54,545 nucleotides of DNA from a virus. Location of the stretch: positions 1 through 54,545 of IMG/VR virus record IMGVR_UViG_3300019881_000003; one strand, written 5' to 3'. The position numbers were made by a program, and so were the translations under genes. Shown one piece after another: positions 22,002 to 27,452 of the stretch (position 1 is the stretch's first letter; each line of letters begins with the position of its first letter). A model generated the notes under the pieces. That model searched no databases. It was not told where the DNA came from and saw only the letters and a list, made by a program, of their open reading frames with translations.

Positions 22002-22417
22002 GGCCGCCTGCTGTCCGGCCGTGTGGGTCGTGCCCGTACCGGCGTGACGTGCCCTCCGGGATATGGCACCCCGACGAGTACGCCAAACTCCCCCGCTTCG
22101 ACGCCGACACCGCCGAACAGCCGCCAGCCGTGTTCCTGTGCCATCAGCAGGACGGCCGGGTGTGCGCCGGCTGGGCTGGCTGCCACGACATGGATGCGTC
22201 GCTGGGCCTGCGGATCGCGGCGGCGACGGGAGCTCTCACCGGCGACGAGGTGGATGCGGTGCTCGACTTCGTGTCGCCGGTGCCGCTGTTCGCGCGGGGC
22301 GCGGAGGCTGCGGCGCACGGACTGGCCGAGTTGGAGGCGCCCGGGGTGGCAGCGCATCGGGCGATGGAGAAGGTCGCGCAGCGAAGGACACGACACCAGA
22401 CCGAGGAGACGCGATGA
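21998..22417 (+). CDS. DUF6283-family Cys-rich protein
   Basis: 139 aa from GTG 21998. Signature CGSCPYRRDVPSGIW at the N-terminus, FLCHQQDGRVCAGWAGCHD in the middle and a helical C-terminus. Conserved Cys and His suggest a metal or iron-sulfur site. DUF6283 proteins are widespread in actinophages and actinomycetes with unknown role. Second gene of the operon, coupled on both sides. Confidence 0.85.
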   Translation: MRPPAVRPCGSCPYRRDVPSGIWHPDEYAKLPRFDADTAEQPPAVFLCHQQDGRVCAGWAGCHDMDASLGLRIAAATGALTGDEVDAVLDFVSPVPLFARGAEAAAHGLAELEAPGVAAHRAMEKVAQRRTRHQTEETR

Positions 22418-22662
22418 GCACCAGAGCGCGGAAGCTGCCGTTGACGCAGGGGCTGCCGCAGTACACCAGGGCGCTCACCGAGCGCCTCGATGAGGCGCTC
22501 GGGGACGCCGACCGCAACTCGGACATGCCTGCCTTGCGGTCGTACTACGACGGCAATGTGCGTGCGTACCGGCTGGCGTTGTCCTACCCGCACATCTGGA
22601 CCGACGGCCGCTACGGCACCTCACTGGAAGCCCAGCCCACCGACACCACCGAGGAGACCTGA
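22414..22662 (+). CDS. Hypothetical protein, 82 aa
   Basis: ATG 22414 overlaps the DUF6283 stop (ATGA). Basic start (TRARKLPLTQGLPQYTRALT) and an aromatic region (SYYDGNVRAYRLALSYPHIW). Unknown family. Confidence 0.65.
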   Translation: MSTRARKLPLTQGLPQYTRALTERLDEALGDADRNSDMPALRSYYDGNVRAYRLALSYPHIWTDGRYGTSLEAQPTDTTEET

Positions 22663-22664
22663 CC

Positions 22665-23060
22665 ATGTGTGCTGTTGAGGACTGCCCTCCGTGGGACGTC
22701 TACAACGAGACCAACCCGACCGCTGTGCTGCAGCACCGCTGCACCGAGTGCGCGCGCACCATCCGCCGCGGTGAGCGGTACCGACGCTGTGAGGGCCGCT
22801 GCGACGGCGTGTGGTGGACGCACAAGATCTGCGCCCACTGCGACGCGGCCTCCGCCTGGATGATGACGGTGTGCAACGGCTGGGTGTTCGAGAACTTGTA
22901 CACCGAGCTGCTGGATCACTGGTTCGAGGGCTACCGCTCGCCTGGGATGTTCCGCCTGATCATCGGTATCCGGCGGGGTTGGCACGGCGGGCGGGATCCG
23001 GTGCCGTCGGGCGTGTCGGATCTGGCTCGGTCGATGATGACGAGGCAGGTGGCGGCATGA
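22665..23060 (+). CDS. Cys-rich zinc-binding protein, 131 aa
   Basis: 131 aa, ATG 22665 two bases after the previous stop with GAGGAG upstream. Cys pairs HRCTECARTIRRGERYRRCE and HKICAHCDAA look like a split zinc-ribbon, similar to a family of phage proteins with RRGE.Y motifs. C-terminal part helical with Arg/Gly (IIGIRRGWHGGRDP). Function unknown. Confidence 0.7.
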   Translation: MCAVEDCPPWDVYNETNPTAVLQHRCTECARTIRRGERYRRCEGRCDGVWWTHKICAHCDAASAWMMTVCNGWVFENLYTELLDHWFEGYRSPGMFRLIIGIRRGWHGGRDPVPSGVSDLARSMMTRQVAA

Positions 23061-23458
23061 CGAAGGCGAAGGCGCAGCAGCGGGGTGAGGTAGAGGTGTG
23101 GCTGGGTGACGACCACGGCCTCGACGACGGGCAGGTCGCCGAGCTGCGGCGGCAGGCCAGCCTGATCGCGGCCCGCTACCCCGACCCGGGCGACGCGTCG
23201 GAGCGGGAGGCGGCTCTGTCCGCAGCCCGCGAGGTGTTGACGGCCGACGACCCGGGGACGGTGGTCGCGGGGATGGGCGACGAGTTGGGGCAGGCCCGGT
23301 CGTCGCAGCGGATGGCGTTGGTGCGGATTGAGCAGGCGGCGGCGATGTTGGTGGAGCCGCCCGAGTCGAAGCCAAAGGGTGTGCGGTCACAGTCGGGGTT
23401 CGCGAAGACGGCCGGGGTGGATCGGATGACGGTCCTCAAATGGCTGGGGCTGCGATGA
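23057..23458 (+). CDS. Hypothetical protein with C-terminal HTH-like segment
   Basis: 133 aa from ATG 23057 (ATGA overlap). Acidic helical body, then SGFAKTAGVDRMTVLKWLG at the end, a plausible helix-turn-helix. A DNA-binding role is inferred, which would make it a candidate for controlling this operon or the TGTAGA sites. Confidence 0.65.
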   Translation: MTKAKAQQRGEVEVWLGDDHGLDDGQVAELRRQASLIAARYPDPGDASEREAALSAAREVLTADDPGTVVAGMGDELGQARSSQRMALVRIEQAAAMLVEPPESKPKGVRSQSGFAKTAGVDRMTVLKWLGLR

Positions 23459-23709
23459 GCGACCCACTGCCCTGGACCCTGCTGCGGCATCGGGTTCTCA
23501 ACGCGGTGCGAGACGGCAAGGTCTCGGTGAGCGGTGACGGGCCGTGGCTGTTCTCCCGGCCCGTGTCCACCCAAGCGCAGATGGCTCGCGCCATGAACGG
23601 GCTCTGGCACGGCGACTACGTCCACGTCAACACCTGGCGCGGCGTCGAACTGACCCCACGAGGCAAGCGGCTGCTGGCTCGCTGGTCCGAGCGTCGGGAG
23701 GTGGTCTAG
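23455..23709 (+). CDS. Small winged-helix-like protein, 84 aa
   Basis: 84 aa from ATG 23455 (ATGA overlap). Pattern of helix, QAQMARAMNGLWHGDYVHV, and GVELTPRGKRLLARW, as in MarR/PadR-type winged helices where LTPxGxxL precedes the last helix. Another regulator candidate in the accessory operon. Confidence 0.65.
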   Translation: MSDPLPWTLLRHRVLNAVRDGKVSVSGDGPWLFSRPVSTQAQMARAMNGLWHGDYVHVNTWRGVELTPRGKRLLARWSERREVV

Positions 23710-24015
23710 GTGACTGATCTGGACGCGAAGGTCGTGGCGGCTGTGGTCAACGCCGACAGCGAGCACCTGCGGGCGGCGCTCACCGCCATGCTCGACCTGC
23801 ACCGCGAGCACGAGGTGAAGGACCAGGCCGGCACCTACCTGTATTCGATCTGTTGGGACTGCTGCACGAACGATGAGGACGACAGCCAGTCCGCAGTGTG
23901 CAGGGACGGCCACGAGCACTTCGGGCCGCTGTCGGGCCGGTGTTGGCCGTGCACGACGTGGCATGTGGCGGCGCGGGCGCTGCGGGTGAAGGCCCCCGAG
24001 TTGGGGTTGATGTGA
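23710..24015 (+). CDS. Cys/His-rich protein, 101 aa
   Basis: 101 aa from GTG 23710, directly after the previous TAG. Three Cys groups (ICWDCC, VCRDGHEHF, RCWPCTTWH) imply bound metal. The CWPC-TTWH block recalls other small actinophage proteins. Last gene of the seven-gene operon. Confidence 0.7.
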   Translation: MTDLDAKVVAAVVNADSEHLRAALTAMLDLHREHEVKDQAGTYLYSICWDCCTNDEDDSQSAVCRDGHEHFGPLSGRCWPCTTWHVAARALRVKAPELGLM

Positions 24016-24108
24016 TGGTGGACGTGGGGCGGGGGAGCACTCTGTGCGAACAGACCCACCAGCCCCACGTCCGTCGCCCATCCTGCCGTACGGGTCGCCC
24101 GACTGGGT

Positions 24109-24156
24109 GCTAGATATCTAGCGGGCCGGGGGTTACGCTCCCCAACGGCTGTAACC
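24109..24156 (+). promoter_or_regulatory. GCTAGA-N2-TCTAGC palindrome upstream of MTHN peptide gene
   Basis: Perfect 14-bp palindrome GCTAGATATCTAGC (24109-24122), matching the arms of the palindromes in front of both PadR-like genes at 26391 and 26704. A second inverted repeat GGTTAC-N14-GTAACC (24131-24136/24151-24156) lies in the 5' leader, between the operator and the GGGAGG Shine-Dalgarno. Confidence 0.6.
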
Positions 24157-24179
24157 ACCAGTACTGGGAGGATCACGTT

Positions 24180-24431
24180 ATGAAGCGCGGCATTCTTGTG
24201 GCGGCCGTCGCCGTCGCAGCGTTCGGGTTCGCTGGTGCCGGTACCGCGTCGGCGACTGGCGACATGACCCACAACGACTTCCCCGGCATGACGCACAACG
24301 CGTATCCCGGCATGACGCACAACGACTACCCGGGTATGACGCACAACAGCATCCCGGGCATGACGCACAACGAGTACTCGGGTGCCGCGGCTGGCCAGGC
24401 TGGGGCGGCTGTCTTCGCCCTCGCCGCCTGA
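24180..24431 (+). CDS. Secreted peptide with five MTHN repeats
   Basis: 83 aa. N-terminal signal peptide (MKRGILVAAVAVAAF core, AxA site near residue 25), then five consecutive 8-residue units: MTHNDFPG, MTHNAYPG, MTHNDYPG, MTHNSIPG, MTHNEYSG, and a short hydrophobic tail (AGQAGAAVFALAA). No Cys, no known bacteriocin or lanthipeptide signature. Regular Met/His/Asn suggest metal binding or a repeated ligand; tail and repeats could also assemble in the envelope. Single gene with its own leader, strong Shine-Dalgarno (GGGAGG, 8-nt spacing) and a strong terminator. I know of no named family. Confidence 0.85.
   Translation: MKRGILVAAVAVAAFGFAGAGTASATGDMTHNDFPGMTHNAYPGMTHNDYPGMTHNSIPGMTHNEYSGAAAGQAGAAVFALAA
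24264..24383 (+). repeat. Five tandem 24-bp repeats (MTHNxxPG)
   Basis: Units at 24264, 24288, 24312, 24336 and 24360, each starting ATGACSCACAAC. The first 12 bases are nearly invariant, while the codons for residues 5-6 vary, indicating selection on the MTHN motif and turn rather than a recent duplication only. Confidence 0.9.
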
Positions 24432-24471
24432 CCCAACAAAAACAACTGCTCGACCTCGGTTCTCCACAACT

Positions 24472-24507
24472 ACGGCCCGCAGGATCCCCCACCTGCGGGC
24501 CGTTCCT
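24472..24507 (+). terminator. Rho-independent terminator after MTHN gene
   Basis: A perfect 12-bp stem (ACGGCCCGCAGG 24472-24483 with its complement 24492-24503), 8-nt loop, then TTCCT. A second shorter hairpin (GGTCCCCC/GGGGGGTC, 24516-24535) follows. Confidence 0.9.
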
Positions 24508-24601
24508 CATGTCTGGGTCCCCCGTTTGGGGGGTCGTTCTCTAGCGCAGCTGCGCGTTAGCCTGCACGTGCAAATGCACTATGCATGGCGGGAGTGACGT
24601 G

Positions 24602-24847
24602 ATGTCGGCCGGTGACCCGGTGGAGTGGCTGGTGCCGCCACTGAACGATCGAAGCCACGCTTTCGGCGACATGGGTGGGGAGACGGCCCGCGCGGTGTGC
24701 GCCCTGTCGGCACCCTCGCAGCGGCTGTCGGAGCCGACGGAGGACAACCCGCGGTGCCTGGTGTGCCTGGTGACTGTCGGCCGGGAGCTCGCCGGCCTGC
24801 ATGGTCGTGTCGACGGCGGTGTCGCCGTGTGGACCCCCGTGACATGA
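24602..24847 (+). CDS. Small CxxC protein, 81 aa
   Basis: 81 aa from ATG 24602. A CLVCLVTVGRELAG segment holds two Cys. Preceded by a 12-bp palindrome GCGCAGCTGCGC (24544-24555) and a TAGCCT -10-like box (24558-24563), so it probably has its own promoter. Unknown function. Confidence 0.55.
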   Translation: MSAGDPVEWLVPPLNDRSHAFGDMGGETARAVCALSAPSQRLSEPTEDNPRCLVCLVTVGRELAGLHGRVDGGVAVWTPVT

Positions 24848-24850
24848 AGC

Positions 24851-24893
24851 GACCGGGGCGCCCCCAACTGTTTGTGTTGGGAACGCCCCGGTC
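24851..24893. terminator. Bidirectional terminator between convergent genes
   Basis: Nested stems: outer GACCGGGGCG/CGCCCCGGTC (24851-24860/24884-24893) and inner CCCAAC/GTTGGG, with a 7-nt loop. It lies between the plus-strand 81-aa gene and the leftward lsr2-like gene. Confidence 0.85.
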
Positions 24894-24917
24894 CAGCGAC
24901 CCCGCCGGGCTGCGAGC

Positions 24918-25355
24918 CTACCGCGCGCTCTGGGACGCGGCGATGTACCGGTCGGTGACGTGCTTGGGGATGCGTCCGCGCGGCTTGAGTTCGATGCGCT
25001 GGCTTTCGGCCCAGGCCCGGACGCTGGCGGCGTCGGGGCGCAGGGAGGTGCGTTTCGCCCTGCCGGTGGTGGGTTCGGAGAACTGCGGTAGCGGCGCCGG
25101 GGGCTTGCCGCGCCCCCGCTTGGGGCGCTGCTGGCCAGCCTCGATGTTGGCGGCGAGGAGTTTCAGGTTGGGCCGCGGGCCGGCGACGTGCCGGGCTTCG
25201 AGGATGTAGGGGGCGAGGGCTTCGCGGAGCCGGGCGGCGTGGTTGTCGTTGAGGTCGATTTCGAGTGGCTGCCCGTCGAGTGAGAAGATCACGGTTTGGT
25301 CGGCGGGTCCGCCGTCGATGTCGTCGACGAGGGCGGTGATCACGTTCTGCGCCAT
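24918..25355 (-). CDS. lsr2: Lsr2-like nucleoid-associated protein
   Basis: 145 aa from ATG 25355. N-terminal dimerisation domain MAQNVITALVDDIDGG (residues 1-16) and TVIFSLDGQPLEIDLNDNHA (about 21-40) match Lsr2. The C-terminal DNA-binding domain carries ASVRAWAESQRIELKPRGRI (about 111-130), with the RGR hook that inserts in the minor groove of A/T-rich DNA. A basic linker of about 40 residues separates them, longer than in host Lsr2 (112 aa). Host Lsr2 silences foreign A/T-rich DNA. A phage copy may compete with or imitate it. Terminated by the 24851 hairpin. Confidence 0.92.
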   Translation of the reverse strand: MAQNVITALVDDIDGGPADQTVIFSLDGQPLEIDLNDNHAARLREALAPYILEARHVAGPRPNLKLLAANIEAGQQRPKRGRGKPPAPLPQFSEPTTGRAKRTSLRPDAASVRAWAESQRIELKPRGRIPKHVTDRYIAASQSAR

Positions 25356-25407
25356 GCCAGGGGTCCTCACTGTCGCGGTGAGCGGTCGTGCACAGGGTGC
25401 CACGCTG

Positions 25408-25575
25408 TCACCATCCGGTGATCCATGGCACGCCGAACGGCGCGGGCTGGTGGACGGGCAGTTCGGCGGTCGGGTGCCCGGCGATGCGGGGCGCGTGCAG
25501 CAGGCTGCCGTACTGGCCGACGACTGCAGCGAGTAGCCCGGCCGCGGCGAGCACGGCGACGATGCGCATGCTCAT
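25408..25575 (-). CDS. Small membrane or secreted protein, 55 aa
   Basis: ATG 25575 overlaps the preceding stop (ATGA). Hydrophobic N-terminus (RIVAVLAAAGLLAAVVGQY), then a Pro/His-rich tail. Probably membrane-anchored. Located between the three-helix membrane protein and lsr2. Confidence 0.55.
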   Translation of the reverse strand: MSMRIVAVLAAAGLLAAVVGQYGSLLHAPRIAGHPTAELPVHQPAPFGVPWITGW

Positions 25576-26108
25576 TGGACGGCGTCCGCCCGGCTCGACG
25601 TGCTCGGGAGCAGCCGCTCGGTTCTGGTCGCCTCAACCACCAGCGCCGCGGCGCCCGGCGGCCGTTGAGGCTTCGGCCAGGGCCCGCTGCCGGTCGGCGC
25701 CGGTCGCTGCACGGGCAGCTGGTGCCCGTTGGTGGCGGGGCTGCCGCCGAGCGGGGCCGCGTCGCCGGGGGGCTTGCTGTTGCCGTCCAGTTCGCCCGCA
25801 GCGTCGGCCGGGTCGCGGTGCTTGCGAAGTCCCAGGGCCATGCGGGTGGCGGTGTACAGGCCGAACAGCATGAACCCGACGTTGGCGATGTAGAAGCCTT
25901 CGAGGGACAGGATGGTGCCGACTACGAGGAAGATCGAGTGGCCGATGAGCAGCAGCACACCAGACCACAGGAACATCCACATGGATCGGCGGTCGTCGGT
26001 GACGGCGACGTTGCGGGCGCGGAATGCGAGCCAGAAGCTGAGGAGCAGCAGGACGCTGACGCCGGCGGTGTAGGCGTCGCGCCAGTCGAGGTAGACGGTG
26101 ACGGTCAT
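25572..26108 (-). CDS. Three-helix membrane protein with Pro-rich tail
   Basis: 178 aa from ATG 26108. Three membrane segments (about residues 12-30, 45-65 and 70-90), then a long Pro/Ala-rich cytoplasmic tail (about 95-178). Many actinophages have similar proteins near the lysogeny region with unknown roles; exclusion of other phages is possible. Overlaps neighbours at both ends. Confidence 0.65.
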   Translation of the reverse strand: MTVTVYLDWRDAYTAGVSVLLLLSFWLAFRARNVAVTDDRRSMWMFLWSGVLLLIGHSIFLVVGTILSLEGFYIANVGFMLFGLYTATRMALGLRKHRDPADAAGELDGNSKPPGDAAPLGGSPATNGHQLPVQRPAPTGSGPWPKPQRPPGAAALVVEATRTERLLPSTSSRADAVQ

Positions 26109-26335
26109 GCTGCCCACCCGCTGGTGTGGGCGGGCCGGATGCCGAGTTCGGTGAGCCGGGCGTGGAGGGCTGCGAGGTTGTGGCGTTGCGCGTAGGTGCC
26201 GATGAGCATGTAGGTGCCGCCGGGCCGCAGGTCTTCGACGACGAGGATGAGGCGGTAGGGCTGGTGGGTGGTGGCGTACCAGTCGAGTGCTTCGGTGACG
26301 GTGCCGGGCACAACCTGCACAGGAAGGTGACTCAT
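26105..26335 (-). CDS. Hypothetical protein, 76 aa
   Basis: 76 aa from ATG 26335. Compact beta-alpha protein (VTEALDWYATTHQPYRLILV, GGTYMLIGTYAQRHNLAALH). Similar short proteins are encoded next to phage membrane proteins; not recognised. Divergent from the PadR-like genes. Confidence 0.6.
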   Translation of the reverse strand: MSHLPVQVVPGTVTEALDWYATTHQPYRLILVVEDLRPGGTYMLIGTYAQRHNLAALHARLTELGIRPAHTSGWAA

Positions 26336-26390
26336 CGTAAGTTCCCAGGTACTCTGAGGTGCGTTTCCGGCCCGGGACGCTACCACTCCC

Positions 26391-26426
26391 GCCGCTAGAG
26401 TTCTAGCGGCATCCTAGGGTTTTACT
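26391..26426 (+). promoter_or_regulatory. Leaderless promoter with 20-bp GCTAGA palindrome
   Basis: GCCGCTAGA-GT-TCTAGCGGC (26391-26410) covers the -35 region; -10 TAGGGT (26415-26420) is 6 nt before the GTG start at 26427. Core arms GCTAGA/TCTAGC match the palindrome at 24109. Confidence 0.75.
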
Positions 26427-26708
26427 GTGCGTCTGACCCTCGCTACCGTGCAGGTGGCCCGCGCCTTGCTCTCACCAGCGGAGCCCCGGCAGTGGCTGCG
26501 TGACATCAGCCGTCGCGCCGAGGTGGAGTCGGGGGTTGCGCACCCGATCCTGCAACGCATGCTCGGCGAGGGGTGGTTGGAGGCGTGGCGGGAGGACGGC
26601 CGCCGCTACTACCAGGTGACCCCGGTGGGTCGCACCGAGTTGGAGGGTCTGATGGTGCGGGCGCATGAGGATCCACGGTTCAAGCACCTGTTCAGCGGCG
26701 AGCGCTAG
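26427..26708 (+). CDS. PadR-like winged-helix regulator 1
   Basis: 93 aa from GTG 26427. PadR-family pattern: LTLATVQVARALL, DISRRAEVESGVAHPILQRM (recognition helix, about residues 31-50), GWLEAWREDGRRYYQVTPVG (wing, about 54-73), then RTELEGL. Tandem with a close paralogue that starts 9 nt downstream. Likely dimeric repressor; palindromes before both genes suggest autoregulation. Confidence 0.85.
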   Translation: MRLTLATVQVARALLSPAEPRQWLRDISRRAEVESGVAHPILQRMLGEGWLEAWREDGRRYYQVTPVGRTELEGLMVRAHEDPRFKHLFSGER

Positions 26709-26717
26709 AGTTCTACC
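26704..26717 (+). promoter_or_regulatory. Third GCTAGA-type operator, over the -10 of PadR-like gene 2
   Basis: GCTAGA-GT-TCTACC (26704-26717), one base off a perfect palindrome. The -10 TAGAGT (26706-26711) is inside, and the GTG start follows after 6 nt. Confidence 0.6.
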
Positions 26718-27059
26718 GTGCATCTGACCTTGCCGACAGTCCGGGTCGCCATCTTCCTGGTGGACCACGCGGCCGATCGGCATTGGTTGCAGGACGTCTG
26801 TCGGCGAACGGGGCTGCAGTCGGGGGCGGTGCACCCGATCCTGGGGCGCATGCTCAAGGCTGGGTGGTTGGAGGACGAGTGGGAGGGTGACGATCCTCGG
26901 CCGCCGGCCCGCCGCTACTACCGGTTGACCGGCGATGGGCGGCGGGCGCTTGAGGGGTTGCTGGCGCGGGCGCGCGGCGATGCCCGGTTCACGCACCTGT
27001 TCACGAAGCCGCCGATCCCCACGTTTCAGCCGCCAAGCGGCGGGAGGAGACATGAGTAG
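26718..27059 (+). CDS. PadR-like winged-helix regulator 2
   Basis: 113 aa from GTG 26718. Clearly paralogous to regulator 1: LTLPTVRVAIFLV, TGLQSGAVHPILGRML, GWLED...ARRYYRLTGDGRRALEG (wing). Has an extra acidic loop (EWEGDDPRPP) and a Pro-rich tail. The recognition-helix region keeps SG-V-HPIL-RML in both, so the two may bind related operators or form heterodimers. Confidence 0.85.
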   Translation: MHLTLPTVRVAIFLVDHAADRHWLQDVCRRTGLQSGAVHPILGRMLKAGWLEDEWEGDDPRPPARRYYRLTGDGRRALEGLLARARGDARFTHLFTKPPIPTFQPPSGGRRHE

Positions 27060-27073
27060 ACACATGATCGTGC

Positions 27074-27152
27074 TGACGCTGAGACCCCCAGGCTTGAACT
27101 GGCGACCTCTGGGTTATGAGCCCAGCGAGCTACCGAACTGCTCCACAGCGCC
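27074..27152 (-). tRNA. tRNA-fMet(CAU)-like gene with lengthened T arm
   Basis: Minus strand. Acceptor GGCGCTG (27152-27146) pairs with CAGCGTC (27081-27075, one G-U). D arm GAGC...GCTC, and anticodon arm CTGGG-CTCATAA-CCCAG with the GGG/CCC pairs of initiator tRNA; most of the body equals actinobacterial tRNA-fMet as I recall it. T loop TTCAAGC. But five extra bases (GGTCT) lie between T stem and acceptor; they can pair with the variable-loop AGGTC, giving a 10-bp T arm with one G-G mismatch. No encoded CCA. May be functional, decayed, or a mimic. Confidence 0.7.
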
Positions 27153-27160
27153 AGCCCAGC

Positions 27161-27433
27161 CTACCGCCGTTGGACGTGGATGCGGATGACCCTCTCCTCG
27201 GTGCGGTCCTGGTTCGTGACGATCCGGTTGGTGACCTCGTAGCGTTCCCACAAGGCGCCGCCCGACAGCCACACGGTCGCCGACGTGGTGTCGTTGGTGT
27301 CGTCGTCGATGACGATGCCCGTGTCGGCGGTGATCGTGGACGTGACGATCTCCTCGCCGGCGGCGAGCCAGTCGTCGTCGTTCCAGTCGAACCGGTATTC
27401 GAGAACGCTGTTCGGTCCCTTGACGAACGCCAT
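27161..27433 (-). CDS. Phage fibre-tail adaptor-like protein
   Basis: 90 aa, all-beta, Ig-like: FVKGPNSVLEYRFDWNDDDW, then ITADTGIVI, ATVWLSGGALWERYEVTNRI and TEERVIRIHV. Matches the family annotated as phage fibre-tail adaptor proteins (a DPDA-LDY.WDW start and AWLSGG.xG..Y.VT.R.T motif). It would join a fibre to the tail tip. Last protein gene of the late operon before the tRNA-like gene. Confidence 0.75.
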   Translation of the reverse strand: MAFVKGPNSVLEYRFDWNDDDWLAAGEEIVTSTITADTGIVIDDDTNDTTSATVWLSGGALWERYEVTNRIVTNQDRTEERVIRIHVQRR

Positions 27434-27452
27434 GGCGATCCCTCCTGCGCCT

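Noticed and set aside
27074-27152. attP core for integration into a tRNA-fMet gene
   Set aside because: An attP normally retains a tRNA 3' end next to int. Here the 5' half and anticodon arm are conserved, the 3' end diverges and int is 6 kb away. I keep it as a tRNA-like gene.
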